Source: an uncultured Solirubrobacteraceae bacterium (lineage in GTDB: Bacteria; Actinomycetota; Thermoleophilia; Solirubrobacterales; Solirubrobacteraceae). Taken from it: DNA of 64,000 nt. Both the position numbers and the translations under genes were made by a program. The notes beneath the pieces are model-generated. The model did no database searches, was not told the origin of the DNA, and saw only the letters and a program-made list of their open reading frames with translations. Every line of letters starts with the position of its first letter. The first letter of the stretch is position 1. Below, piece after piece: positions 17,212 through 25,299 of the stretch. The stretch covers positions 23,049-87,048 of the forward strand of contig CADCVQ010000001.1 in assembly GCA_902806175.1 (NCBI GenBank), read 5' to 3'.

Positions 17212-17988
17212 ATGCACTTCTCAACTGCCGCGCAAGCGGTGGACGTACAGGACGAGCAGCCCCGCGTGCGCGTCGCCGCTCGTGACATCACCCGCCGCTA
17301 CGGCTCGGGCGAGAACGCCGTCGACGCGCTGCGCGGCGTCTCGTTGTCGATCGTCGAGGGCGAGCTGGTCGCCGTCATGGGCCCGTCGGGCTCGGGCAAG
17401 TCGACCCTCATGCACCTGCTGGCCGGGCTCGACACGCCGACCGGCGGCGAGATCTGGATCGACTCCACGCAGATCGGGGCGCTCGGCGATTCGGCGCTGA
17501 CCGAGCTGCGGCGCCGCCACGTCGGCTTCATCTTTCAGTTCTTCAACCTGCTGCCGATGTTGACGGCCGAGGAGAACATCCGGCTGTCGCTCGACCTGGC
17601 CGGCGAGCGGGGCGACCATGACTGGGTCGAGGAGCTGATCACGCGTGTCGGCCTCGGCGATCGCCGTCGCCATCGGCCGGCCGAGCTGTCGGGCGGCCAG
17701 CAGCAGCGCGTCGCGGTCGCGCGCGCGCTCGTCTCGCGGCCGACCGTGGTCTTCGCCGACGAGCCGACCGGCAACCTGGATTCCAAGACGAGCGCGGAGA
17801 TCCTCGAGCTTCTGCGCCAGGCCGTCGACGAGTACGGACAGACGACGGTCATGGTCACGCACGACCCGACCGCCGCCGCGATCGCCGACCGCATCCTCTT
17901 CCTCGCCGACGGCCAGATCGTCAAGCAGCTCGGCCGCTCGACGGCCGCCGACGTGATTGCGGCGCTCGAGGAGGTGTCGCGGTCATGA
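17212..17988 (+). CDS. ABC transporter ATP-binding protein, MacB/LolD type
   Basis: The 258-residue ATPase has Walker A GPSGSGKST, the Q-loop IFQFFNLLPMLTAEEN, signature LSGGQQQRVAVARAL, Walker B VVFADEPTGNLDSKT and the H-loop VTHD. The FQFFNLLP and GNLDSKT segments are typical of ATPases that work with FtsX-like permeases. AAGGAGCG before ATG 17212 is a good ribosome site. Its stop overlaps the permease start (ATGA at 17985-17988). Divergent expression from a two-component system suggests induction by membrane stress or a peptide. Confidence 0.94.
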   Translation: MHFSTAAQAVDVQDEQPRVRVAARDITRRYGSGENAVDALRGVSLSIVEGELVAVMGPSGSGKSTLMHLLAGLDTPTGGEIWIDSTQIGALGDSALTELRRRHVGFIFQFFNLLPMLTAEENIRLSLDLAGERGDHDWVEELITRVGLGDRRRHRPAELSGGQQQRVAVARALVSRPTVVFADEPTGNLDSKTSAEILELLRQAVDEYGQTTVMVTHDPTAAAIADRILFLADGQIVKQLGRSTAADVIAALEEVSRS

Positions 17989-20543
17989 TGCGCGTCGCAC
18001 TCAAGGGGCTCGCCGGGCGCAAGCTGCGCTCGGGGCTGACGGCGGTGGCGATCATCCTCGGCGTGGCGATGGTGAGCGGCACGTACATCCTCACCGACAC
18101 GATCGAAAACGGCTTCGGCGCCGTCGCCACCCAGGCCTACAAGAGCTCGGATGCCGTGATCAGCCCGAAGACGGGGTTCGGCGACGAGCAGACCGGGGCC
18201 GGTGGTTTTCCCGCCGCCGTGCTCGACGGCGTGCGACGCGTACCCGCCGTGCGGGCGGCGGCCGGATCGATCGTCGACGAAGCCAGGCTGATCGACCGCG
18301 GCGGTGATGTGCTCGGCGGCGGCAGCGCCCCGCCGCTGGCCTTCGGGATCGATCCGCGCGGCGACGAGAGCCTCACTCCGCTGCAGGTGACCGACGGCGA
18401 GCTGCCGGCGCGCAGCGGCGAGATCGCGATCGGCAAGGCGACCGCGCAGGACGAGGGCTACGCGATCGGAGACACGATCGAGGTCGCCACGAGCGGCCCG
18501 TCGCGCAACTTCCGGATCGTTGGGCTCGCGGAGCTCGGCGGCGTCGGCTCGCTCGGTGGATCGACGATCGCCGTCTTCGAGCTGCGCACGGCGCAGAGCC
18601 TGTTCGACAAGCAGGGCAAGCTCGATCTGGTTCGCGTCGCCGGAGACGACGGCGTCACGCCCGGCGAGCTGCTCTCGGCGATGTCTGCCCAGCTTCCGCC
18701 GACGGTCCAGCTGCGAACCGGCGAGGCGCAGGCCGCGGCCGAGACCGACGAGTCGAGCGAGAACCTCGAGCTCGTGAACTACTTCCTGCTCGCCTTCGGC
18801 GCCATCGCGCTGTTCGTCGGCAGCTTCGTGATCGCCAACACGCTGTCGATCACGATCGCGCAGCGCACGCGGGAGCTCGCGACGCTGCGCACGCTCGGCG
18901 CCTCGCGCCGCCAGGTCCTGATCTCGATCGTCGTCGAGTCGCTCGTGGTCGGCCTGCTGGCGTCGATCGCGGGCCTCTTGCTCGGGCTGGGCCTGGCCCA
19001 AGGCCTGAACGCGCTGCTCGTCGGCGTCGGCATCGACCTGCCCTCGAGCGGGACCGTGTTCGCGACCCGCACGGTGATCGTCAGCCTGCTCGTCGGCGTC
19101 ATCATCACGCTCCTGGCGAGCATCCGCCCGGCGGTGCGGGCGACGCGCGTGCCGCCGATCGCAGCCGTTCGCGACGGCGCCGTCCTGCCGCCGTCGCGCT
19201 TGGAACGCCACGGGCCGGCGACGGCGCTGCTCGTCCTGGCGCTGGCGGTGGCCGCGCTGCTGCTCGGCACTGTCGCGGGCGGGCTTGCGACGGGTAGCCG
19301 GCTGCTGCTCTGCGGTGTTGGCGCCATCCTGCTGTTCGTCGGCATCGCGCTGGTGGCGCCGCGCGTCGTCAAGCCGCTCGCGTCGGTGCTGGGCTGGCCC
19401 GCGACGCGGATCGGCGGCTTCGCCGGCCGGCTCGCGCGCGCCAACTCGACGCGCAACCCGAGCCGGACCGCCTCGACGGCCGCCGCGCTCATGATCGGGC
19501 TCACGCTCGTGACCTTCGTCGCGATCCTCGGGCAGGGCTTGCGCGGCACGTTCGTCGACTCCGTCGACGAGCTCTTCGTGGCGGACTATGCGCTGACGGC
19601 GGAGAGCGGCTTTGCGGCGCTCCCGCCGGAGATCGAGCAGGCGGCCGCGGCGACACCCGGCGTGCAGCTCGTCTCCGCGGTTCGCAGCGGGAGCGCGAAG
19701 CTCGGCGCCGAGGACGTCGACGTCAGCGCCGTCGACCGGCGCATCGGCGACGCGATGCAGATCGACTGGCATCGCGGCTCGGACGCCGTTGCGGCGCAGC
19801 TCGGACGCGACGGTGCGTTCGTGACGCACGACTGGGCGCAGGAGCACGACCTGAGCGTCGGCTCGCCCCTGCAGATCGCGACGCCGACGGGCAAGACGCT
19901 GCGCCTGACGGTGAGGGGCATCTGGCGGGAGCCCAAGGGCGGCTCGCCGTTCGGCGAGTTGGCGATCTCGCACGCCGCCTTCGCGGACGGTTTTCCGCGC
20001 CCGCGCAACGACTTGACGTTCGTCAACATGGACGGTGGGGTCAGCGCGGCGAGCAGCGCCGCGCTCGAGCGCGGGCTCGACGGGTTCCCGCACGCGAAGG
20101 TGCAGACCGGCGAGGAGTTCAAGGACGCGCAGGTGGCGCAGTTCGCGCAGATGCTCAACGTCCTGTACGTCCTGCTCGCGCTGTCGGTCATCGTCAGCCT
20201 GTTCGGGATCGTCAACACGCTCGTGCTGACGGTGTTCGAGCGCACGCGCGAGCTCGGGATGCTGCGTGCCGTCGGCATGTCACGCCGCCAGGTGCGGCGC
20301 ATGATCCGCCACGAGAGCATCATCACCGCGCTGCTGGGCGCGACGCTCGGGATCCTCGCCGGGGTCCTGCTCGCCGCGCTCGTCTCCCAGGCGCTCGCCG
20401 ACGAGGGCGTCGCGTTCGCGATCCCCTACGGCTCGCTCGTCGCGTTCCTCGTGGCGGCCGTCATCGTCGGCCTGCTCGCGGCGATCCTGCCGGCGCGGCG
20501 GGCGGCGCGCCTGAACGTCCTGCGAGCGCTGCAGTACGAGTGA
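17985..20543 (+). CDS. FtsX-like ABC permease
   Basis: The 852-residue permease has one helix at about 15-35, an extracytoplasmic MacB-PCD-like domain to about 255, an FtsX domain of three helices with IAQRTRELATLRTLGASRRQ (about 290-310), further central helices (about 405-480), a second soluble domain, and a C-terminal FtsX domain with FERTRELGMLRAVGMSRRQV. Ten transmembrane helices fit the duplicated-FtsX type. With the ATPase it forms an exporter or mechanotransmission complex for peptides, drugs or lipoproteins. The substrate cannot be read from the sequence. It ends in a convergent gap that contains two hairpins. Confidence 0.92.
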   Translation: MMRVALKGLAGRKLRSGLTAVAIILGVAMVSGTYILTDTIENGFGAVATQAYKSSDAVISPKTGFGDEQTGAGGFPAAVLDGVRRVPAVRAAAGSIVDEARLIDRGGDVLGGGSAPPLAFGIDPRGDESLTPLQVTDGELPARSGEIAIGKATAQDEGYAIGDTIEVATSGPSRNFRIVGLAELGGVGSLGGSTIAVFELRTAQSLFDKQGKLDLVRVAGDDGVTPGELLSAMSAQLPPTVQLRTGEAQAAAETDESSENLELVNYFLLAFGAIALFVGSFVIANTLSITIAQRTRELATLRTLGASRRQVLISIVVESLVVGLLASIAGLLLGLGLAQGLNALLVGVGIDLPSSGTVFATRTVIVSLLVGVIITLLASIRPAVRATRVPPIAAVRDGAVLPPSRLERHGPATALLVLALAVAALLLGTVAGGLATGSRLLLCGVGAILLFVGIALVAPRVVKPLASVLGWPATRIGGFAGRLARANSTRNPSRTASTAAALMIGLTLVTFVAILGQGLRGTFVDSVDELFVADYALTAESGFAALPPEIEQAAAATPGVQLVSAVRSGSAKLGAEDVDVSAVDRRIGDAMQIDWHRGSDAVAAQLGRDGAFVTHDWAQEHDLSVGSPLQIATPTGKTLRLTVRGIWREPKGGSPFGELAISHAAFADGFPRPRNDLTFVNMDGGVSAASSAALERGLDGFPHAKVQTGEEFKDAQVAQFAQMLNVLYVLLALSVIVSLFGIVNTLVLTVFERTRELGMLRAVGMSRRQVRRMIRHESIITALLGATLGILAGVLLAALVSQALADEGVAFAIPYGSLVAFLVAAVIVGLLAAILPARRAARLNVLRALQYE

Positions 20544-20547
20544 CGGC

Positions 20548-20627
20548 GCGCGTGCGAGCCGTCGTCGTCCCGGCGGCGGCGCTCGCACGCGCATGACGAA
20601 CCCCTGCCCCGGCGGCCTTCGCCGGGG
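20548..20627. terminator. Two intergenic hairpins between convergent genes
   Basis: The first hairpin pairs GCGCGTGCGAGC (20548-20559) with GCTCGCACGCGC (20581-20592), a perfect 12-bp stem. The second pairs CCCCGGCG (20607-20614) with CGCCGGGG (20620-20627) around GCCTT. No clear T-tract follows, so these are terminator candidates only. Confidence 0.5.
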
Positions 20628-20667
20628 GAGGCGCGCCGTCGTCGGCAAGCGGCGCGAACGGGCGACC

Positions 20668-22128
20668 CTAGAGCGGGATGTTGCGCATGACCGGGCGCTC
20701 GCGCTCGGCGGATGCCTCCGCGAGCATCCCGAACGCGTCGCACAGCCGCCGGCGCGTGCTGGCCGGCGCGATGATCTCGTCGACGACGCCCTCGCGGGCT
20801 GCCGTCTCGGAGGACAGCCAGTCGCGCTCGTACTCCTCGGCAAGGCCGTTGCGCGCCTCGCCGGGATCGTCAGCGGCCTTGATCGCGCTGCGATGGACGA
20901 GGTCGACCGCCTGCTTTGCGCCCATCACGCCGAGCTGCGCCTGTGGCCACGCGAGCACGAGGTCCGCGCCCAGTTCGCGACTGTTCATCGCGATGAAGGC
21001 GCCGCCGAACGCCTTGCGCAGCACGACCGTCACGCGCGGCACGGTCGCGGCCGCGAACGCGTGGACGAGCTTGGCGCCATGGCGGATGACGCCGATCTTC
21101 TCCTGACCGCTGCCGGGCAGGAAGCCGGGGGTGTCGACGAGCACGATCAGCGGGATGCCGTAGAGGTCGCACGTGCGCACGAAGCGCGCGGCCTTCGTGG
21201 CCGCGTCGGCGTCGAGGACGCCGCCGAGGTACCGGGGCTGGTTGGCGACGATCCCGACCGCACGGCCGTCGAGGCGCGCGAACGCCGTCAGCATGTTGCG
21301 CGCCCAGCGCGGGCTGATCTCGAGCAGGCGGCCGCCGTCGACGAGCGTGCGCACGACCGCGCGCACGTCGTAGACGCGGCGCTTCTCGGCGGGCACGGGC
21401 TTGTCCGAAGCACCCTCGAAGGGGTCCATGCTCGGCCAGCGCCGCGGGACCTCCGTGGCGTGCTGGGGCAGGTAGTCGAGCAGGTCGCGCACCAGCCACG
21501 CCGCGTCGAGGTCGCCGTCGGCGGTGAGCTGGCAGACGCCGTTTCTGTCGTGCACCTTGGGGCCGCCGAGCGTCTGCGCGTCGACGTCCTCGCCCATGAC
21601 CTCCTTCACGACGCCCGGTCCGGTCAGGAACATCGAGGCGCGCTCGGTCATCACGACGAAGTCCGTCAGCGCCGGCGAGTACGAGCCGCCGCCGGCCGAC
21701 GCCCCGCAGATCACGGAGATCTGCGGCACCTGGCCCGACAGCGCGACGTTCTGGTTGAAGATCCGCCCGTAGCCGGCCAGCGCGGCGACGCCCTCCTGCA
21801 GGCGCGCCCCGGCCGACTCGATGAAGCCGACGACCGGCATCCGCGCGCGCCCGGCCGTGCGCAGCACGCGGCAGATCGTCTCGGCATGGACCTCGCCGAG
21901 CGAGCCGCCCATGTAGGACGGGTCCTGCGCGTAACAGGCGATCGGGCGCCCGTCGACGCGACCGGTCGCGCCGATCACGCCGTCGCCGGGCGCGGTCTTG
22001 TCACCCATTCGCGACGAGCGCACCGCGCCGCGCAGCGTCTGCAGCGAGCCCGGATCACACAGCGCCTGCAGGCGCTCGAGCGGCGTGAGCTTCTCCTCGG
22101 TCCGGGGGACCAGTGCGAGGTTGGACAT
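20668..22128 (-). CDS. Acyl-CoA carboxylase carboxyltransferase (AccD type)
   Basis: The carboxyltransferase moves CO2 from biotin to an acyl-CoA. The 486-residue product contains both crotonase-like halves: RMPVVGFIESAGARLQEG and ICGASAGGGSYSPALTDFVV in the first, and DTPGFLPGSGQEKIGVIRHG and VLRKAFGGAFIAMNS in the second. These Gly-rich loops form the oxyanion holes. Its place at the end of fabD-fabH-fabG-acpP suggests acetyl-CoA as substrate (malonyl-CoA supply); propionyl-CoA is possible. The biotin carrier/carboxylase subunit is not in the window. It starts 24 bases after acpP. Confidence 0.92.
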   Translation of the reverse strand: MSNLALVPRTEEKLTPLERLQALCDPGSLQTLRGAVRSSRMGDKTAPGDGVIGATGRVDGRPIACYAQDPSYMGGSLGEVHAETICRVLRTAGRARMPVVGFIESAGARLQEGVAALAGYGRIFNQNVALSGQVPQISVICGASAGGGSYSPALTDFVVMTERASMFLTGPGVVKEVMGEDVDAQTLGGPKVHDRNGVCQLTADGDLDAAWLVRDLLDYLPQHATEVPRRWPSMDPFEGASDKPVPAEKRRVYDVRAVVRTLVDGGRLLEISPRWARNMLTAFARLDGRAVGIVANQPRYLGGVLDADAATKAARFVRTCDLYGIPLIVLVDTPGFLPGSGQEKIGVIRHGAKLVHAFAAATVPRVTVVLRKAFGGAFIAMNSRELGADLVLAWPQAQLGVMGAKQAVDLVHRSAIKAADDPGEARNGLAEEYERDWLSSETAAREGVVDEIIAPASTRRRLCDAFGMLAEASAERERPVMRNIPL

Positions 22129-22152
22129 GTGGAGCCTCCTGCCGCCGGCCGC

Positions 22153-22407
22153 TTACGCCGTCGCGGACTTCTTCTCGGTGATGAAGTCGATCGCGTCGCC
22201 GACGGTCTTGATCTGCTTCATGTCGTCGGCTTCCATCCGGACGCCGTGCTCGTCCTCGACGACCTGCGCGAGCTCGGCGAGATCCAGCGAATCGACGTCG
22301 ATCTCCTCCCACGTCGCGTCGCGCTGGACGTCGTCGGCCTTGGCGCCGAAGGTGATCAGCGACTGCACGACGGTGGTCTCGATCGCGCTGGGTGCGGTGG
22401 TGCTCAT
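22153..22407 (-). CDS. acpP: Acyl carrier protein
   Basis: ACP carries growing acyl chains on a 4'-phosphopantetheine arm. The 84-residue acidic protein has the attachment motif IDVDSLDLAEL with Ser40, preceded by the usual first helix and followed by VVEDEHGVRMEADD and IKTVGDAIDFI. A GGAG-type ribosome site lies just upstream of ATG 22407. It sits between fabG (37 bases upstream) and the carboxyltransferase gene (24 bases downstream) in the fatty-acid operon. Confidence 0.95.
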   Translation of the reverse strand: MSTTAPSAIETTVVQSLITFGAKADDVQRDATWEEIDVDSLDLAELAQVVEDEHGVRMEADDMKQIKTVGDAIDFITEKKSATA

Positions 22408-22444
22408 GGGAGTTGCTCCTTGTGTGGAATGCGAGCGCCTGTGT

Positions 22445-23218
22445 TCATGCGCTCATGCCGCCGTCGACGAAGAGCGTCGTGGCGGTCACGTAGCTCGCCG
22501 CGTCGGAGGCGAGGAAGCGCACTGCGGCGGCGACCTCGTCGGGCCGGCCCGGACGCCGCGCCGGGACCGCGTCGAGCAGCTGGCGCGGCAGGTCGGCGGT
22601 CATCTCCGTCTCGATGAAGCCGGGGGCGACGGCGTTGACCGTCACGCCCTTGCGCGCGATCTCGACGCCGAGCGTCTTCGTCATACCGATCAGGCCGGCC
22701 TTCGCCGCGGCGTAGTTGACCTGGCCCGCGTTGGCGCGCGGCCCGACGACCGAGGCGACGTTGACGATACGCCCGTAGCGCGCCTTCATCATCGGCCGCA
22801 GGACGGCGCGCGACAACCGAAACGACGCGCTGAGGTTCGTGTCGATGACACGGTCCCACTTGTCGTCGTCGATCTGGATCGCGAGCCCGTCGGCGCGGAC
22901 GCCGGCATTGTTGACGAGCCCGAGGACGGGGCCGAGGCGCTCCTGCGCCTGCGCGAGGACGTCCTGCATCGCGTCTGGATCGCAGACGTCGCCGCCGATC
23001 GCGACCGCCGCGCCGCCGTCCTGCTCGATCGCGTCGACCGTGGCGGCGGCGCCGCCGGCGTCTGACCGAAAGCCCGCCGCGACGGCCCAGCCGTCGGCGG
23101 CGAGCGCCCGTGCGATCGCGGCGCCGATTCCCTTCGACGCGCCGGTGACGAGCACGACGGCGCCGTCGGGACGGCGGCCCTCGGTGCTCTGCGCGGCGGG
23201 CTCGACGGTCGTGCTCAC
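22445..23218 (-). CDS. fabG: 3-oxoacyl-[acyl-carrier-protein] reductase
   Basis: FabG reduces beta-ketoacyl-ACP with NADPH. The 257-residue SDR has TGASKGIGAAIA (Rossmann loop, about 25-36), NNAG, the catalytic Ser region VASVVGP with YAAAK, and the FabG-like end PGFIETEMTADLP and SYVTATTLFVDGGMSA. The GTG 23218 start overlaps the fabH stop as GTGA (23215-23218). The operon context fixes it as FabG and not another SDR. Confidence 0.93.
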   Translation of the reverse strand: MSTTVEPAAQSTEGRRPDGAVVLVTGASKGIGAAIARALAADGWAVAAGFRSDAGGAAATVDAIEQDGGAAVAIGGDVCDPDAMQDVLAQAQERLGPVLGLVNNAGVRADGLAIQIDDDKWDRVIDTNLSASFRLSRAVLRPMMKARYGRIVNVASVVGPRANAGQVNYAAAKAGLIGMTKTLGVEIARKGVTVNAVAPGFIETEMTADLPRQLLDAVPARRPGRPDEVAAAVRFLASDAASYVTATTLFVDGGMSA

Positions 23219-24231
23219 GCCGTCCCTCTTCCGTACGTCACGAGTGCGGCGCCCCACGAGAAGCCGGCGCCGAACGCGGTCAGCAGGACGTGCCCGCCGG
23301 CTGTCGGCAAGCGCCCGTCCTGCTCGGCGAGCGCGAGCGCCAGGGGGATCGAGGCGGCCGAGGTGTTGCCGAGGTCGCCGACGTAGTCGGCGACGCGATC
23401 GGGCTCGAGGCCGAAGCGCTCGCGTACGGCGTTGATGATCCGCCCGTTGGCCTGGTGGGCGATGACGAGGTCGATGTCCTCGATGCCCAGCTGCGCGAGC
23501 TCGAGCAACTCGCGGCACGAGCGCTCCATGTTGTCGACGGCCTCTTGGTAGACGTGGCGGCCGTCCATGCGCACCACGTTCTCGGTCCGGTCGATGTAGA
23601 GCACGTCGCGCTGGGCGTCGGCGCCGATCACGACGGGTCCCAGCGTTGCCGGCCCGCCCGGTGCGAGCACCGCGGCGCCGGCGCCGTCGCCGAACAACGC
23701 GGCGGTCTGGCGGTCGTCATGGTCGGTGTAGCGCCCGAGGACGTCGGCGCCGATCAGCAGGACCGTGTTCGCGCGGCCGCTCTCGATCAGCGCGGCGCCC
23801 TGCTGCAGGCCGGCGAGAAAGCCGGTGCAGGCCAGGCCGACGTCCCAGGTCATCGCCCGGTCGGCGCCGAGCGCGCCGGCGACGATCGGCGCCGCCTGCG
23901 GCACCACGTCATCGGAGGAGGAGGTTGCGACGAGCACGGCGTCGACGTAGGCGGGGTTGACGCGGGCGGCGGCGAGCGCGTCGCGGCCGGCCTCGATCGC
24001 GAGATCCGACAGGCTTTCGCCGTCGACCGTGCGCCGGCGGGCGCTGATGCCGGTGCGCTTCGTGATCCAGGCGGGCTCGACGCCGATCCGCTCGGCGATC
24101 GGCCCGTTGTCGACAACGGTCGCGGGCAGCGCCCGGCCGAAGCCGATGATGCCGGCGGTGCGCAGGCGCGAGCGGATGCGCGAGGCGACCGGTGACGGTG
24201 CGAGGGCAAGCTCAGACGGGTGCACTGACAT
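23215..24231 (-). CDS. fabH: Beta-ketoacyl-ACP synthase III
   Basis: FabH condenses a primer acyl-CoA with malonyl-ACP to start each fatty acid. The 338-residue product shows the Cys-His-Asn triad: Cys135 in VGLACTGFLAGLQ, His259 in IAHQANGRI and Asn289 in LGNTSAASIP. TKRTGISARR near residue 58 is also typical of the family. Primer preference (acetyl or branched) cannot be told. It overlaps the 3' end of fabD by 20 bases and the start of fabG by four. Confidence 0.95.
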   Translation of the reverse strand: MSVHPSELALAPSPVASRIRSRLRTAGIIGFGRALPATVVDNGPIAERIGVEPAWITKRTGISARRRTVDGESLSDLAIEAGRDALAAARVNPAYVDAVLVATSSSDDVVPQAAPIVAGALGADRAMTWDVGLACTGFLAGLQQGAALIESGRANTVLLIGADVLGRYTDHDDRQTAALFGDGAGAAVLAPGGPATLGPVVIGADAQRDVLYIDRTENVVRMDGRHVYQEAVDNMERSCRELLELAQLGIEDIDLVIAHQANGRIINAVRERFGLEPDRVADYVGDLGNTSAASIPLALALAEQDGRLPTAGGHVLLTAFGAGFSWGAALVTYGRGTA

Positions 24232-25090
24232 CCTCCAGAAGTGAGTCGGCGGTGGCGGCGCTTGCGTCCCGGATGCAGCGCGGGACGAGCTTGGAGAGCA
24301 CGCGCCCGGGCCCGACGTCGATGTAGGCCTCGACGCCCAGCGTGTCGAGCGCGGTCATGGTGTCGCGCCAGCGCACGGGCGAGATCAGCGCCTGGGCGAG
24401 CTCGACCGCGGGGTCGACGAACGGCTTGGCGGTCGCGCAGCTGATGACCGGGATCTGCGGCGTCTCGAAGACGACCTCCGTCAGCGCGAGGCGGAAGGGC
24501 TCGACCGCGCCCTGCATCTGCGGCGAGTGAAATGCGCCCGCGACGCCGAGCGGCAGCGCGCGCAGCCCGGCGGTCGTCGCGTCCTTGCGCGCGGCGTCCA
24601 GGGCGTCGGGCGAGCCGGAGAGCACGACCTGCCCGGGCGCGTTGTCGTTGGCGATGCTGACGCGGTGGCGGGCGGCGAGCGCCTCGGCCTGGGAGGGCGA
24701 GGAGCCCAGCAGCGCGAGCATCGTGCCGCCGCCGGAGGCCTCGCCCGAGGCGGCCATGTGGTCGCCGCGGATGACGACGAGGCGCAGCGCGTCCTGGTCT
24801 GAGATCGCGCCGGCGGCGGCCAACGCGGAGAACTCGCCGAGCGAGTGGCCGGCCAGTGCGACGGGATCGATGTGGTCTCGCAGGCGCGTCCAGCTCGCGA
24901 GCGAGGCGCAGAGGATCGCCGGCTGCGCGAAGCGGGTGGATTCGTCGACGCGCGCGAACGGGTCCTCGCCGACGAGCTCGATTGCAGCCTCGAGCAGGTC
25001 GGGGCGCACTGCGGCCACGAGGGCCCGCATGTCCTTTGTCTGGCTGCCCTGTCCGGGGAAGAGGACAGCGGTTGAATGCGATTGGAGCAC
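24212..25090 (-). CDS. fabD: Malonyl-CoA:ACP transacylase
   Basis: FabD loads malonyl groups onto ACP. The 292-residue product has the N-terminal AVLFPGQGSQTKDM, the nucleophile elbow LAGHSLGEFSAL with Ser83, the LVVIRGDHM helix and the GAFHSPQMQ histidine loop. The start is uncertain. GTG 25096 and GTG 25090 are in frame, and an ATG at 25177 would add a low-complexity extension. I use 25090 because it puts the upstream palindrome at the same distance as at the 33527 gene. It is the first gene of the FAS operon. Confidence 0.93.
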   Translation of the reverse strand: MLQSHSTAVLFPGQGSQTKDMRALVAAVRPDLLEAAIELVGEDPFARVDESTRFAQPAILCASLASWTRLRDHIDPVALAGHSLGEFSALAAAGAISDQDALRLVVIRGDHMAASGEASGGGTMLALLGSSPSQAEALAARHRVSIANDNAPGQVVLSGSPDALDAARKDATTAGLRALPLGVAGAFHSPQMQGAVEPFRLALTEVVFETPQIPVISCATAKPFVDPAVELAQALISPVRWRDTMTALDTLGVEAYIDVGPGRVLSKLVPRCIRDASAATADSLLEDVSAPV

Positions 25091-25106
25091 GAGCACACCG
25101 TTGCGT

Positions 25107-25150
25107 GCCGCGGCGCGAAGGACAGGCGCTTCCCCCCGTGTGGGGGGATC
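25107..25150 (-). promoter_or_regulatory. Candidate operator of the fatty-acid operon
   Basis: On the minus strand this block reads GATCCCCCC, ACAC, GGGGGGAAG, then after 14 bases CGCGCCGCGGC (25117-25107). The C6-N4-G6 palindrome is centred about 50 bases before GTG 25090. A matching block lies before the WS/DGAT gene at 33527. Confidence 0.5.
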
Positions 25151-25299
25151 ATCGCGGCAGGTCGGGGGGGCTGTCATGTGAATGGCGCGTTTCGACGAGC
25201 TGCGACGAACGCGTGCCGCGGCGATCGCGGGCCGTGCGGGGGTTCTCCTCACCGTCGACATGCCGACAGGCGTCATTGCGGCCGCGCGTCGCCCGCGCG

